DNA of 64,000 bases from the NCBI RefSeq assembly GCF_002008315.2, contig NZ_MVDG02000001.1, positions 3,348,001 to 3,412,000 of the forward strand. Reading direction: 5' to 3'. The translations under genes and the position numbers were made by a program. The number at the start of each line of letters is the position of its first letter. The stretch's first letter is position 1. The stretch is from Arthrobacter sp. KBS0703. Its GTDB lineage: Bacteria > Actinomycetota > Actinomycetes > Actinomycetales > Micrococcaceae. Below are positions 1 through 8,531 of the stretch, one piece after another. The notes beneath the pieces are model-generated. The model searched no databases and was not told the DNA's origin. It worked only from the letters and a program-made list of their open reading frames with translations.

Positions 1-2
1 CG

Positions 3-326
3 CCCGGGCCCGCCATGGGTGCGGTGCTCTCACCCTCGTCCTTCGCCAAGCTGGCCGGCCACGTGGGCGGCCTCAGCAACCTGCTCCAGGACATCCTGAG
101 CGACGGCATGGAGCAGGGATACCTGCCGGCAGCAGACGCAAGGCAGCAGGCGCAGCTCATCCACGGAACGCTGTCCTCCAGCGCCGCCCGAGGCAGCGAC
201 GAGCCGGAGGACCTGGAAGAGCGCATCTCACGGACTGTCCGGTTCATCCAGCTGGGGGCCGGCGCCAGGTTCGACGACGGCGGCCGCCCCGTGCGCCTCA
301 GCCCTCCGCCGGAGGCGGCGGGCTGA
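3..326 (+). CDS. TetR-family-like regulator, C-terminal fragment
   Basis: The reading frame is open from the first bases of the window, so this is the 3' end of a gene starting upstream; the ATG at 15 is probably internal. The visible ~107 residues resemble the ligand/dimerisation half of TetR regulators: an amphipathic stretch with ILSDGMEQGYL, then AQLIHGTL, as in many TetR C-termini. The DNA-binding helix-turn-helix would be upstream and is not seen. The gene ends four bases before the convergent VirR-like gene. The family call is inference from pattern only; it could be another all-helical protein. Confidence 0.5.
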   Translation, partial: PGPAMGAVLSPSSFAKLAGHVGGLSNLLQDILSDGMEQGYLPAADARQQAQLIHGTLSSSAARGSDEPEDLEERISRTVRFIQLGAGARFDDGGRPVRLSPPPEAAG

Positions 327-329
327 AGA

Positions 330-1004
330 TCAGCGCTTGGCGCCCTGGGTGGGAATAACCGGCCACCGGGAGTCATCAGCAATGCGCCGGCTTTCCCGCG
401 GGCAGCTGAGCTGGCCGGGCGTCTGGTCAACGAGCGCGGGCTTCATCAGGCCGCGGTAGTCGCCGGCCAGGATAACGTCCACGCTGGCGTCCGTGCGGCC
501 GTCCTGGAAATAGTCCGAGCCCGGCACGTTCCGCTGCACGCTGAAGGCCGCGGACTGTCCGGCTGCCCCGGAAACGACAGCTGCCACGCCGCGGTAGCCT
601 GTCTCGGTGTTGCCCACGGCACCGACAGCGAATTTCCGGGCGCGGAACTCGTTGGCCGCGGATTTGGCCAGGCCCGCCCGGCTGGTCGAATTGAAGACGT
701 TGACCTTTACCTTGGCATTGGGTGTGTAGTTGAACGTGGTGTCGGGGCAGAGCGACGCCTTCTCCTGCGTCTGGATCGCCGTCGGAAACTTGATCTGGCC
801 GTTCATGACGCCCACGGCGCCCATGATTGCCGCGACAATGAGGGCAAGGAGCAGGACCAGCACCACGCCGTGCAGGATGCGCCGCCGCAGCCGGACCGGG
901 TTGTCCACGGTGTCGTCCGGCTCCGCGAAGGTGGCCCGAAGCTCCGGCCCGGTGATGACGCGGTGCCCGTGCAGGACCGAGGCATCCTTGGGTTTTCTAG
1001 CCAT
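330..1004 (-). CDS. LytR_C-domain membrane protein (VirR-like)
   Basis: A 224-residue protein with a basic cytoplasmic N-terminus, one membrane helix at about residues 45-68 (VVLVLLLALIVAAIMGAV) and an extracytoplasmic LytR_C domain containing VKVNVFNSTSRAGLA and VDVILAGDY. The LytR/CpsA/Psr C-terminal domain occurs alone in actinobacterial envelope proteins such as mycobacterial VirR (Rv0431), which is linked to cell-envelope integrity and vesicle release. It overlaps the 3' end of the gene at 997-1299 by 8 bp, so the two are probably translationally coupled. From memory, the mycobacterial homologues Rv0430 and Rv0431 are also adjacent. Domain call good; exact function inferred. Confidence 0.8.
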   Translation of the reverse strand: MARKPKDASVLHGHRVITGPELRATFAEPDDTVDNPVRLRRRILHGVVLVLLLALIVAAIMGAVGVMNGQIKFPTAIQTQEKASLCPDTTFNYTPNAKVKVNVFNSTSRAGLAKSAANEFRARKFAVGAVGNTETGYRGVAAVVSGAAGQSAAFSVQRNVPGSDYFQDGRTDASVDVILAGDYRGLMKPALVDQTPGQLSCPRESRRIADDSRWPVIPTQGAKR

Positions 1005-1299
1005 CGATCACCAGCACACGGGCGTGGATGGCGGTCCGCTGGTGAAGGGCCGTGCGGACCGCCCGGTGCAGGCCATCCTCCAGATAGAGCGTGCCTTTGT
1101 ACTGCACAACATGCGGGAAGAGATCGCCAAAAAATGTTGAATCCTCGGCCAGGAGGGCTTCAAGGTCCAGGGTCCGCTTGGTGGTCACGAGTTCATCCAG
1201 GCGCACCGGCCGCGGCGGAAGGGCGGCCCAGTCCTTGGGCGTGCTGAAACCATGGTCGGGGTAAGGGCGTCCCTCGCCCACAGCTTTGAATATCACCAT
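997..1299 (-). CDS. Conserved small actinobacterial protein (Rv0430-like)
   Basis: A 100-residue cytoplasmic protein with no membrane segment. The conserved-looking core is YPDHGFSTPKDWAALPPRPV, LVTTKRTL and LYLEDGLHRAVRTALHQR. As I recall, database entries of this family are sometimes named VapB-like antitoxin, but no toxin (PIN domain) gene is adjacent; the partner gene downstream encodes a VirR/LytR_C membrane protein. The DGLHRAVR segment resembles a nucleic-acid-binding ParB-like loop, though I cannot prove this. It is first in a two-gene operon. Function unknown. Confidence 0.7.
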   Translation of the reverse strand: MVIFKAVGEGRPYPDHGFSTPKDWAALPPRPVRLDELVTTKRTLDLEALLAEDSTFFGDLFPHVVQYKGTLYLEDGLHRAVRTALHQRTAIHARVLVIDG

Positions 1300-1443
1300 G
1301 CAATGCTAAGCACCTTGCCGGTCCAAGGGAATGTGGAACCCGCCCGGCCCGGAGGTTGTAGCCAAACAGTAACCATGTGTCACATCGGGCCGACTTCCGC
1401 CCGCCACCGCCGGCCGGCCGGCGCCGGCTGTAAGAATGGAAGC

Positions 1444-2376
1444 ATGACTGCACCCCCTGCGAATGCTGCCGCCGCCGGCCTTGGCGCCCACACGCCGTCG
1501 GCTCCTGCCCTTGCCCTGCTCCTGGACGTCGACGGTCCGGTCGCCAGCCCCGTCACGCGGGACGTCAAGCCGGAAATCATTGCCGACCTGGTGGCCCTGG
1601 CCTCGGCGGGAGTTCCGGTCATCTTCAACACCGGCCGTTCGGACGCCTTCATCCGCGAGCAGGTCATGGAGCCGATGATCGCCGCGGGGATGCCTGCCGG
1701 GACCCTGATCCACGCCATCTGCGAAAAAGGCGCCGTGTGGTTCAGCTACACCGCGGCAGGTCCGGGTCCAATCCACGTGGACCACGAGCTCGCCGTCCCC
1801 GCCGCGTTCGGGGACGACGTCCGCCGGATGGTGGCCGAGGACTACGCCTCGCACATGTTCTTTGACGAAACGAAGCGCGCCATGGTGTCCGTGGAGCAGC
1901 ACATCGAGGTGCCCAGCGGGGAGTACCTCGCCGAGCAGGAGCTGTTCGACGCGGAGGCGGTTGAGCTGATGGGGCGCCACGGGCTGGGCGTGGTCAGGCT
2001 GGACCACCACGCACCGAATTCCGATGACCAGATCGATTACCGCGTGGATCCCACCATCATCTCGACGGACATCGAGTCGGTCCGCCTCGGCAAGGACCTG
2101 GGCGCGAGCAGGGCGGTGGAGCTGCTGGCGGCCCAGGGCATCACGCCGCAGGCGTGGCGGACAGTGGGCGATTCCCGGACGGACTACGCCATGGCCGACT
2201 GGCTGCACCACAACGACCACCAGGTCAAGCACGTGGACGTCCGGCCCACGGACGGAGTGCCGGTCAAGCCCTATGACGTCCTCACGGCCGCCGATCTGGG
2301 CCTGGACGGAACGGTGATTCACGACGACGCCGGAGGGGCCTTCCTTCACAGGTGGAGGGAAGCGCTGGCTGGCTGA
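1444..2376 (+). CDS. HAD-superfamily hydrolase
   Basis: A 310-residue haloacid-dehalogenase-type phosphatase. Motif I is LLLDVDGPV at about residues 24-32, with both Asp residues present; motif II is VIFNTGRSD; the GDSRTDYAMADWL segment carries the motif IV acidic residues, and KDLGASRAVELL precedes it. This resembles the sucrose-phosphatase/trehalose-phosphatase type (Cof-like cap). The frame is open upstream to 1252, but ATG 1444 after GAATGGAAGC is preferred because upstream residues are low in structure. The substrate is not evident; the neighbouring Stealth gene suggests sugar phosphates but is no proof. Confidence 0.75.
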   Translation: MTAPPANAAAAGLGAHTPSAPALALLLDVDGPVASPVTRDVKPEIIADLVALASAGVPVIFNTGRSDAFIREQVMEPMIAAGMPAGTLIHAICEKGAVWFSYTAAGPGPIHVDHELAVPAAFGDDVRRMVAEDYASHMFFDETKRAMVSVEQHIEVPSGEYLAEQELFDAEAVELMGRHGLGVVRLDHHAPNSDDQIDYRVDPTIISTDIESVRLGKDLGASRAVELLAAQGITPQAWRTVGDSRTDYAMADWLHHNDHQVKHVDVRPTDGVPVKPYDVLTAADLGLDGTVIHDDAGGAFLHRWREALAG

Positions 2377-2435
2377 GCCCGCTGCCGCCGCAGCGGCGCC
2401 AGTAATTTCCCTGCAGTTTTTTCGGCAGGACTATC

Positions 2436-4073
2436 ATGCAAGTAAGACCCCACCCCCGAACAGCACGGAGAATCACCATTACAGACGTAACGGTTCAGGA
2501 TGATATTTACTACGGCGGCCAGGCATCCGAGGACGTACCCGCGCATGCGGAAGTAACGTCGCCGGCGGCTGTTGCGCGCCTCAAGCATCGCCCCGACGTC
2601 GTGCGCCGCTCGGGCCGGTATGCGCTGATCAATGAGAACCGGACGCCGTACCAGGCGATGGTGGAGGACCTGCTGTTCCTCCGGAACGTGCTGGCCGCGG
2701 CCGGGCTGGATTACCTGCTGGTCCGGGGCAATAACGACCGCCCGGTGATCGCGCTGGACTGGAAGAACCGGAAGAAGCTTCGCGCCGCCCTCGTGGACGC
2801 CTGCCGGAACGAACCGTTCTACTCGATGACCGTTGACGCCAAGAAGAAAACGGCCGTGCTGGTGGCCGACGGTGAACTCTCAACCAACCGGCAGGCACGG
2901 ATCTTCCGGCTGTACCGTCCCCGCGTGGAGCCGACCGGCGGCTTCGAATTCGGCGCTTCCGCCGGCGTGCAGGTGGAGCTGTGGAGCTTCCAGGGCAACG
3001 AAGTGATCCTGCCGATCGAGAATTCGCTCACCCGCCGCACCATGTTGGCAAACGACGCCGTCCGTGGAACCGTTGAGCGCTACGGCCACACCTGGCCCAC
3101 CATCGAGAACATGTTTGCGGACCACGCGAGCGACATCAGCTTCGACATCGACCTGGTCTTCTCGTGGGTGGACGGAAGCTCTCCGGAATACATCGCAGCC
3201 CGGCGGGCACGGATGGCCGGAGCCGTCGTGGGAGAAGGCGACGACCACGAGGCGCGCTACCGCCAGATCAATGAGCTCAAGTATGCGCTCCGGTCCGTGT
3301 ACATGTTTGCACCCTGGATCCGCCGCATTTTCATTGCCACGGACTCCCCCGCGCCGGCGTGGCTGGCGGACCACCCGTCGGTGACGATCGTCAACAGCGA
3401 GGAGTTCTTCGCGGACCCCTCCGTGCTGCCGACGCACAACTCCCAGGCCGTCGAGTGCCAGCTGCACCATATCGAGGGCCTGTCCGAGCACTTCCTGTAC
3501 TCCAATGACGACATGTTCTTCGGGCGGCCGGTCGGACCGGACATGTTCTTCACGCCGGGCGGCATCACCAAGTTCATCGAGGCGGAGACCCGCATCGGCC
3601 TCGGTGACAACGACGCTGAGCGCAGCGGATTCGAAAACGCCGCGCGGGTGAACCGCAAACTGCTGTGGGACCGCTTTGGCCGGATCACCACCCGGCACCT
3701 TGAGCACACGGCCGCACCGCTGCGGCGCAGCGTGATCGCCCAGATGGAGCAGGAGTTCCCCGCGGAGTTCGCCAAGACGGCGGCCAGCACGTTCCGTGCC
3801 GCGGACAACATCTCCGTGACCAATTCCTTCTACCACTACTACGCTCTGCTCACCGGACGCGCGGTGACGCAGACGGCGGCCAGGGTCAGGTACGTGGACA
3901 CCACGGCCCGCGCCGGCCTGAACTACCTCCCCAAGCTGCTGTCCAAGCGCAACATGGATTTCTTCTGCCTCAATGACGGCAGCTTCCCGGAGGTTCCGGC
4001 AGAGGAACGGGCGGAACTCGTCACCGACTTCCTGGAGAAGTTCTACCCCATCAAGGCGCCCTGGGAAAAGTAG
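2436..4073 (+). CDS. Stealth-family sugar-phosphate transferase
   Basis: A 545-residue protein with the four conserved Stealth regions: CR1 FDIDLVFSWVDGSSPEY (about 235-251), CR2 RYRQINELKYALRSVYMFAP followed by IFIATDSPAPAWL, CR3 around LYSNDDMFFGRPV, and CR4 near the C-terminus. Stealth proteins transfer hexose-1-phosphate units in capsule, teichoic-acid or related glycopolymer synthesis, and include the human GlcNAc-1-phosphotransferase. The first ~200 residues are a nucleotidyltransferase-like region (DYLLVRGNNDRPVIALDW). The start is uncertain: ATG 2436 has no clear ribosome-binding site, while GGAG lies further downstream at about 2469. Acceptor polymer unknown. Confidence 0.85.
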   Translation: MQVRPHPRTARRITITDVTVQDDIYYGGQASEDVPAHAEVTSPAAVARLKHRPDVVRRSGRYALINENRTPYQAMVEDLLFLRNVLAAAGLDYLLVRGNNDRPVIALDWKNRKKLRAALVDACRNEPFYSMTVDAKKKTAVLVADGELSTNRQARIFRLYRPRVEPTGGFEFGASAGVQVELWSFQGNEVILPIENSLTRRTMLANDAVRGTVERYGHTWPTIENMFADHASDISFDIDLVFSWVDGSSPEYIAARRARMAGAVVGEGDDHEARYRQINELKYALRSVYMFAPWIRRIFIATDSPAPAWLADHPSVTIVNSEEFFADPSVLPTHNSQAVECQLHHIEGLSEHFLYSNDDMFFGRPVGPDMFFTPGGITKFIEAETRIGLGDNDAERSGFENAARVNRKLLWDRFGRITTRHLEHTAAPLRRSVIAQMEQEFPAEFAKTAASTFRAADNISVTNSFYHYYALLTGRAVTQTAARVRYVDTTARAGLNYLPKLLSKRNMDFFCLNDGSFPEVPAEERAELVTDFLEKFYPIKAPWEK

Positions 4074-4139
4074 CAGGGGACGGAAAAGCAGCCGGGCACA
4101 GCTGATTGCCCCGGGCCGCGAGGCAGCCGGGGCGGGCTG

Positions 4140-5156
4140 CTATTTGGTGGTCAGGACCTGGCGCTTTGCCTGATCGGGAATGCGGATGCCGGCAGCGGCC
4201 AGCCGCCGTTCCGTCTCTTCCGGGCTCACGTATTCCCCGACGGTCGGTGCGGCTCCCAGCGGAACCACCGAATGCACGATCGTGTGCTCATAGACGTGCA
4301 CCAGGTTGAAGGCCTGCCCGGCGTCGCGTCCGCGGGTGCCGCCCACCGGAACGTTCAGGTCCTGGGTGTAACAGGTGGCGGAGGCCACCGACACCGGGAT
4401 ACCGGCGAACGTGCCGGTGGTCGAGTAGTGCAGGTGCCCGGCGAGGATGGTGCGGACATCAGAGTTGCGGACCACTGCGGCCAGGGCAGCCTGGTCACGG
4501 AGCTCCACAAGCACGGAGAGGTCCAGGACGGAGGGCACCGGCGGGTGGTGCAGCGCGAGGATGGTGCCGTCCGGGGCGGGCGTCTCCAGCTGGGCGGCAA
4601 GCCAGTCAAGCTGACCGTCGCTGAGCTCGCCGTGGTGGAACCCGGGCACGGAGGTGTCCATGGTGATGACCCGCAGGCCGTTCACATAGTAGCTGTGGTC
4701 CACAGGATCGTCGTTGCCGGGCTGGTCCAATAGGCCGGCCCGGAAGTTGGCACGGTTGTCATGGTTACCCATAGCCCAGATGACCTTGGCACCGAGATCC
4801 CTGCACGCCGGTTCAACGATGGCACGAAGCTTGGCATACGCCTCGGGGTCGCCTTTGTCCGCCAGATCGCCGGTGAAGATCACGGCTTCGGGCCGCGCGC
4901 CCGAGGCTTGAACCTCGTCGAAAAGCTGGATCAGGCGGGCTTCGCTGTCTACGGCTCCATAAAGGGGGTCCGGACCTCCCAGCAGGTGGGGGTCACTCAG
5001 GTGGAGTAGAAAATGACGTGGCCGGGGGTGCTCGGCCTCGATGAGCTCCATTGCTGCCTTCGCGGTAGTGAGGAAGCGGGGCGCCTCCTGTGTCCCTCTC
5101 AGTACGCTCCATCCAACCAGATAAAAAGCGAACTTTGGGGAAACTGGAGTTGGCAT
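4140..5156 (-). CDS. Metallophosphoesterase, cyclic-nucleotide phosphodiesterase-like
   Basis: A 338-residue calcineurin-like phosphoesterase with the full two-metal motif set: [12 protein letters not shown] (DxH), [12 protein letters not shown] (GDxxD), WAMGNHDNR (GNHD), LALHHPPVP and [10 protein letters not shown] (GHxH). Order and spacing match the CpdA/Icc 3',5'-cyclic AMP phosphodiesterase group. No signal peptide is seen, so it is probably cytosolic. Substrate is not fixed by sequence; family members act on cAMP, cGMP or phosphodiesters. It is convergent with the Stealth gene. A GC-rich inverted repeat at about 4107-4133 may terminate both. Confidence 0.8.
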   Translation of the reverse strand: MPTPVSPKFAFYLVGWSVLRGTQEAPRFLTTAKAAMELIEAEHPRPRHFLLHLSDPHLLGGPDPLYGAVDSEARLIQLFDEVQASGARPEAVIFTGDLADKGDPEAYAKLRAIVEPACRDLGAKVIWAMGNHDNRANFRAGLLDQPGNDDPVDHSYYVNGLRVITMDTSVPGFHHGELSDGQLDWLAAQLETPAPDGTILALHHPPVPSVLDLSVLVELRDQAALAAVVRNSDVRTILAGHLHYSTTGTFAGIPVSVASATCYTQDLNVPVGGTRGRDAGQAFNLVHVYEHTIVHSVVPLGAAPTVGEYVSPEETERRLAAAGIRIPDQAKRQVLTTK

Positions 5157-5225
5157 GTTGAAAAATTACGGCTGCGCCGCCGCTTTCGGGCTACCTTCCT
5201 CGCTTTCGTTTAATGACGGCGGGCA

Positions 5226-5576
5226 TCACTCGATGACCGCCTTGATGGCTTGCCGCAGCTCCGGCGACGCCGGATCCACGGCGGAGGCGAACCGCCCCAC
5301 AATTTCACCGTCACGGTTGACCAGGAACTTCTCGAAGTTCCACGTGACCGTGCCCGGCAGAAACGTCTTCTTGATGGTCAGCTCGCCGTACAGGGGGTGC
5401 CGCGCTTCGCGTCGGACGTTTGCCTTGGCGGTGAGGGGGAAGGTGACGCCATGCTGCTGCGTGAAACCGCACTCGGAGGCCGAGTTAACCACCGGCATTG
5501 CGTTCCCTGTGAAGCGTCCGAAATCGGTAGCGGTTCCGTCGTTCAGTGTCAGCGGAATCGTAGGGAGGGAAGTCAC
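5226..5576 (-). CDS. Glutathione-peroxidase-like protein with large internal deletion
   Basis: A 116-residue protein that begins and ends like a bacterial glutathione/thioredoxin peroxidase. The peroxidatic Cys is in ASECGFT (about residue 36), the GVTFPLTAK block follows, and the Trp-Asn motif TWNFEKFLVNRDG is present. GPx proteins normally have about 160 residues; here ASECGFTQQ is joined directly to HGVTFPL, so about 45 residues are missing, including the segment with the catalytic Gln (usual motif GFPCNQF). The frame is kept. I place the start at GTG 5576 after AGAAGG with a 6-nt gap; longer frames to 5639 lack support. It may be inactive. Confidence 0.75.
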   Translation of the reverse strand: MTSLPTIPLTLNDGTATDFGRFTGNAMPVVNSASECGFTQQHGVTFPLTAKANVRREARHPLYGELTIKKTFLPGTVTWNFEKFLVNRDGEIVGRFASAVDPASPELRQAIKAVIE

Positions 5577-5656
5577 ATGGTGCCTTCTGACCGGGTGCAT
5601 AGCTGTCATTAGTGACAACGGTATTGGCTCCCGCTGCATTCCTTCGACCTCCTAAC

Positions 5657-5676
5657 CCGGCTGGCGGACCAGCCGG
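5657..5676 (-). terminator. GC-rich hairpin after M23 peptidase gene
   Basis: CCGGCTGG and CCAGCCGG form a perfect 8-bp stem around a 4-nt loop just after the stop of the M23 peptidase gene on the minus strand. There is no clear T-run, so termination is only a possibility. Confidence 0.35.
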
Positions 5677-5700
5677 ACGGCGGGGCAACCGCCGCCGCAC

Positions 5701-7158
5701 CTACGGCGCGGCGGCGGGCTCCACCGGCACTACTCCTTCAGGCACGGCCCCTGAGGCGGCTGCCGCAGAAGCATCAGTTAGAACAACCGTCGACGACGGC
5801 ACAGGCGCCGGATCAGCCGTGGGAACCGGCTCCGGCTGGGACGGGGCCAGGCTTTCCGTGGCCGACGGCGTTGGGACGGGATCTGTCACCGGCACGGACT
5901 CCGTCGGTACCGGCTCCGCCGTCAGGGCAGGTTCAGTGGGAGGAACGGGGTCGACGGGCGCCGGGTCGGTGGTCACGGGCGGCGGCTCCACCGGTGCCGG
6001 TTCAACCGGTGGCGGTGTCGGCTCCGCCGGAGGCGGCGTTGGCGTGGGAGTCGGGGTGGGTGTCGGCGTGGGGGTGGGTGTCGGCGTCGGAGTGGGCGTC
6101 GCAGGCGGCGTCGGGGTAGGCGTCGGTTTCGGCGTCGCAGGGGCCGTCGGTTTGGTGGGTGTGGCGGTCGGCGTCGAGGACGGCCGTGGCGACGACGAGC
6201 TGGGTGCCAGTGCGGTCCGGGGCAGGCTGGCCGCGGAACTGGTCCGCGGCTTGGCGGCCAACGCGGCAGCAACAGGAGACAGGCTGTCGTCGGTGTTCCC
6301 CGGCAGGGCGGGGATCGCCCAGCCCGAGGTGAGGGCGGTGCTGGGGTCGAAACTGGTCAGGACCGCCGGAGTCAGCCGGTCCACCTGCCGGATGGGCAGC
6401 AGGGTCCATTTCATCGGGTCCTCGTGCTGTCCGTCCTTGATCACTTCGAAATGCAGATGGCATCCGGTGGAAGCTCCGGTAGTGCCCACTTCTGCAATGA
6501 CCTCGCCAACCCGTACCTGATCGCCTTTTTCGACTGCTATGCCCTGGAGGTGGTTGTACGTGGTGATCAGCCCGTTACCGTGGTCGATCTCCACACGGTT
6601 GCCACCGCCCCAGGGGTGCCATCCGGCCGCCCGGACCACCCCGGAGTCGGCCGCGTAGACGCGGGTTCCACAGGCGGCGGCGAAGTCCTGGCCCCAGTGG
6701 AATTCGCCATCTTCGCCGGTCAGCGGGTTATGGCGCACTCCGAACGGAGAAGTCGGGTTGAGCACTTCAAGCGGCGCCATGAGGAAGCCCTCGCCGGGCC
6801 GCTTCAGTTCAGAGGACGCCACGCCCGGCGTCCGCGGCTTGGTTCCGGTCTTTGCAGTCGACGTGTCCACCACCGTCCGGCCGTAAGGGACCTTGGCCAG
6901 GGCGTCCGCGGCCGGCTCGCCCAGGGCATGGCCTTCGTGCGTGGTGTCCGGATCAAGCAGGGATGGGCCCACAACGCCGGAAGGAGGTGTCAGCGGGATG
7001 GCGTCCCCGACGGGCTGCTGCACTGAACCGGCCGGTCCCTGGAACCCAAAGGCGAAGACGGAGAACCCAACGACCACGGCCGCGGAGAGACTCCGCAAGG
7101 CGATCCGCCCAGGTCCGATAACCCTCGGCGCGTGTCCGTGTCCCCCATGAGCTGCCAC
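5701..7158 (-). CDS. Secreted or membrane-anchored M23 (LytM) peptidase with Thr-Pro tail
   Basis: A 485-residue protein. An N-terminal hydrophobic segment (SLSAAVVVGFSVFAFGFQG) acts as signal or anchor. A LytM/M23 domain follows, with HWGQDFAAACG (HxxxD), a NGLITTYNHL strand and GCHLHFEV (HxH), the zinc and catalytic residues of peptidoglycan endopeptidases. The last ~150 residues are low-complexity Ser/Thr/Pro with a long Thr-Pro dipeptide run at about 6030-6130, typical of a wall-spanning linker. GTG 7158 is chosen because AGGAG lies 6 nt upstream; the longer frame runs into the divergent MpaB gene. Likely role: cell-wall remodelling. Confidence 0.85.
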   Translation of the reverse strand: MAAHGGHGHAPRVIGPGRIALRSLSAAVVVGFSVFAFGFQGPAGSVQQPVGDAIPLTPPSGVVGPSLLDPDTTHEGHALGEPAADALAKVPYGRTVVDTSTAKTGTKPRTPGVASSELKRPGEGFLMAPLEVLNPTSPFGVRHNPLTGEDGEFHWGQDFAAACGTRVYAADSGVVRAAGWHPWGGGNRVEIDHGNGLITTYNHLQGIAVEKGDQVRVGEVIAEVGTTGASTGCHLHFEVIKDGQHEDPMKWTLLPIRQVDRLTPAVLTSFDPSTALTSGWAIPALPGNTDDSLSPVAAALAAKPRTSSAASLPRTALAPSSSSPRPSSTPTATPTKPTAPATPKPTPTPTPPATPTPTPTPTPTPTPTPTPTPTPPPAEPTPPPVEPAPVEPPPVTTDPAPVDPVPPTEPALTAEPVPTESVPVTDPVPTPSATESLAPSQPEPVPTADPAPVPSSTVVLTDASAAAASGAVPEGVVPVEPAAAP

Positions 7159-7244
7159 TGATTTCTCCTGAATTAGGACCCGCCAAACTCCTATCGCGAC
7201 GAGCATTGTCCTCCATTGTGGCCACACGCTCAGTCCGCGGGAAA

Positions 7245-7260
7245 CCCCCAAAACTGGGGG
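7245..7260. promoter_or_regulatory. Inverted repeat in divergent M23/MpaB promoter region
   Basis: CCCCCA-AAAC-TGGGGG forms a 6-bp inverted repeat midway between two divergent genes (starts at 7158 and 7321). It could be an operator or a short 5'-UTR hairpin. The flanking AT-rich GTGTTATTTATAGG at about 7272-7285 is a plausible promoter core for one direction. No c-di-AMP (ydaO) riboswitch consensus is visible here. Confidence 0.3.
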
Positions 7261-7320
7261 GCTAAATACGGTGTTATTTATAGGCTTAAGCCGCCAGCGT
7301 CCCTGGGCAACAATGGAAAC

Positions 7321-8229
7321 ATGCGGAATTTCCTGAGGGAATGGCGGTCCGAAGTTCGGCGCGCGCTCACCGGAAGCCCGGAGGAGCCGCCCGACTGGGC
7401 GCTCATGTTTGGCCAAGGGGACGACCCCGGATATTTCCTCCCGGGCTCAGCTGTCTGGACCGTCCACGGGGGCATGCCCGCGCTCATCGCAGGCATCCGG
7501 TCATTGCTCATGCAGTCGCTTCACCCCGGCGTCCTTGCCGGGGTCCACGACCACTCGAAATTCCGCGAGGACGCCCTGGGCCGCCTCGCCAGGACAACCC
7601 GCTGGATCCACGCCGTCACGTACGGTTCCCAGGCCGACGCACTCGCCGCGTGCAAGCGCGTGCAGCGGATCCATGAGTCGGTGCACGGAAAGTACACGGA
7701 TGGACAGGGTGAGGTCCGGGACTACTCGGCGAACGATCCCGACTTGCTCCGGTGGGTCCACGTCACCTTCACCGACTCGTTCCTCTGCGCGCACAAGCGG
7801 TGGGGCGGGTCTATCCCGGGCGGTCCCGACGCGTACGTCCGGGAGTGGGCGCAGGCGGGACGGCTGATGGGCGTGGACTCTCCTCCGCTGAGCGAGGCCG
7901 AACTGAAACCCGAATTGGACGCGTGGTTCGCCTCGGGCGGTCTTCGTGCCGACGAACGGGTTGCCGAAACTGTCGCCTTCATCCGCAATCCGCCCCTGCA
8001 TCCGCTCCTGAAACCCGGCTACCGCGTCCTGTTCGAGGCCGCGGTGCTCAGCCTGGAGCCCCGGTACCGCGCCATGCTCGGCCTGCGGACCGCCCGGCTT
8101 GGTCCCCTGCCGCTGCCGGTGACCATCGCCGCCCAGGTGACCCTCGCCGTCGTGCGCCTTGCACTGGACCGGACCGGGCCAAGTGAGCGCTCGGCGCGGG
8201 AGCGGCTCCGCCGGCTGGGCGTGGCGTAG
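7321..8229 (+). CDS. MpaB/DUF2236-family oxygenase-like protein
   Basis: A 302-residue protein of the DUF2236 (MpaB, latex-clearing-protein-like) family, which has b-type-haem-binding members. It shows the family's opening PGYFLPGSAVWTVHGGMPALIAGIRSLLMQSLHP, split here as FLPGSAVWTVHGG and MQSLHPGVLAGVHDHS, then HDHSKFREDALGRLARTTR and WVHVTFTDSFLCAHKRWG, giving several conserved His residues. ATG 7321 is preferred to the upstream in-frame codon at 7216 because homologous sequence begins here. Cytosolic or peripheral; substrate unknown. Divergent from the M23 gene, followed by a strong terminator. Confidence 0.8.
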   Translation: MRNFLREWRSEVRRALTGSPEEPPDWALMFGQGDDPGYFLPGSAVWTVHGGMPALIAGIRSLLMQSLHPGVLAGVHDHSKFREDALGRLARTTRWIHAVTYGSQADALAACKRVQRIHESVHGKYTDGQGEVRDYSANDPDLLRWVHVTFTDSFLCAHKRWGGSIPGGPDAYVREWAQAGRLMGVDSPPLSEAELKPELDAWFASGGLRADERVAETVAFIRNPPLHPLLKPGYRVLFEAAVLSLEPRYRAMLGLRTARLGPLPLPVTIAAQVTLAVVRLALDRTGPSERSARERLRRLGVA

Positions 8230-8236
8230 GAACCAG

Positions 8237-8271
8237 AAAACCCGGTTCCGACAATGTCGAAACCGGGTTTT
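8237..8271. terminator. Bidirectional terminator
   Basis: AAAACCCGGTT (8237-8247) pairs with AACCGGGTTTT (8261-8271), giving an 11-bp stem with A and T tails on both strands. It lies between the 3' ends of the MpaB-like gene and tRNA-Ser and can serve both. Confidence 0.8.
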
Positions 8272-8275
8272 CCGA

Positions 8276-8363
8276 TGGCGGAGAATGGGGGATTTGAACC
8301 CCCGAGGGCGTTAACCCAACACGCGTTCCAGGCGTGCGCCATAGGCCGCTAGGCGAATTCTCC
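8276..8363 (-). tRNA. tRNA-Ser (GGA)
   Basis: On the minus strand an 88-nt tRNA starts GGAGAATTCG and ends with ATTCTCC plus discriminator G and an encoded CCA. The acceptor stem GGAGAAT/ATTCTCC is perfect. The anticodon loop CTGGAAC, flanked by ACGC/GCGT, gives anticodon GGA (Ser, UCC/UCU). The long variable arm (TTGGGTTAACGCCC) and the T-arm GGGGGTTCAAATCCCCC are typical of class II tRNA-Ser. Confidence 0.95.
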
Positions 8364-8531
8364 AGTAGCTTCTGAATCAAAAGCAGATACTAGAATACCT
8401 GAACTTTTCGGCATCGCCCAATTGGGCCAGCCGGGGGCTTCACACAGGCCGGCGACGGGAGGCACTGCACCCGCCCGGCCGCCGGTCAGCGAACGGTGAC
8501 GCGCGGGTGCCCGGCTGGCAGGATGGTTGCC

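Noticed and set aside
997..1299. VapB antitoxin of a toxin-antitoxin pair
   Set aside because: No PIN-domain or other toxin gene lies next to it; the partner is a LytR_C membrane protein.
5612..6520. 302-residue Gly/Val-rich reading frame on the plus strand
   Set aside because: It is antisense to the Thr-Pro tail of the M23 peptidase; the minus frame has catalytic motifs and a proper start.
7159..7320. c-di-AMP (ydaO) riboswitch before the M23 peptidase gene
   Set aside because: The region is short, shared with a divergent gene, and shows only a 6-bp hairpin without the ydaO consensus.
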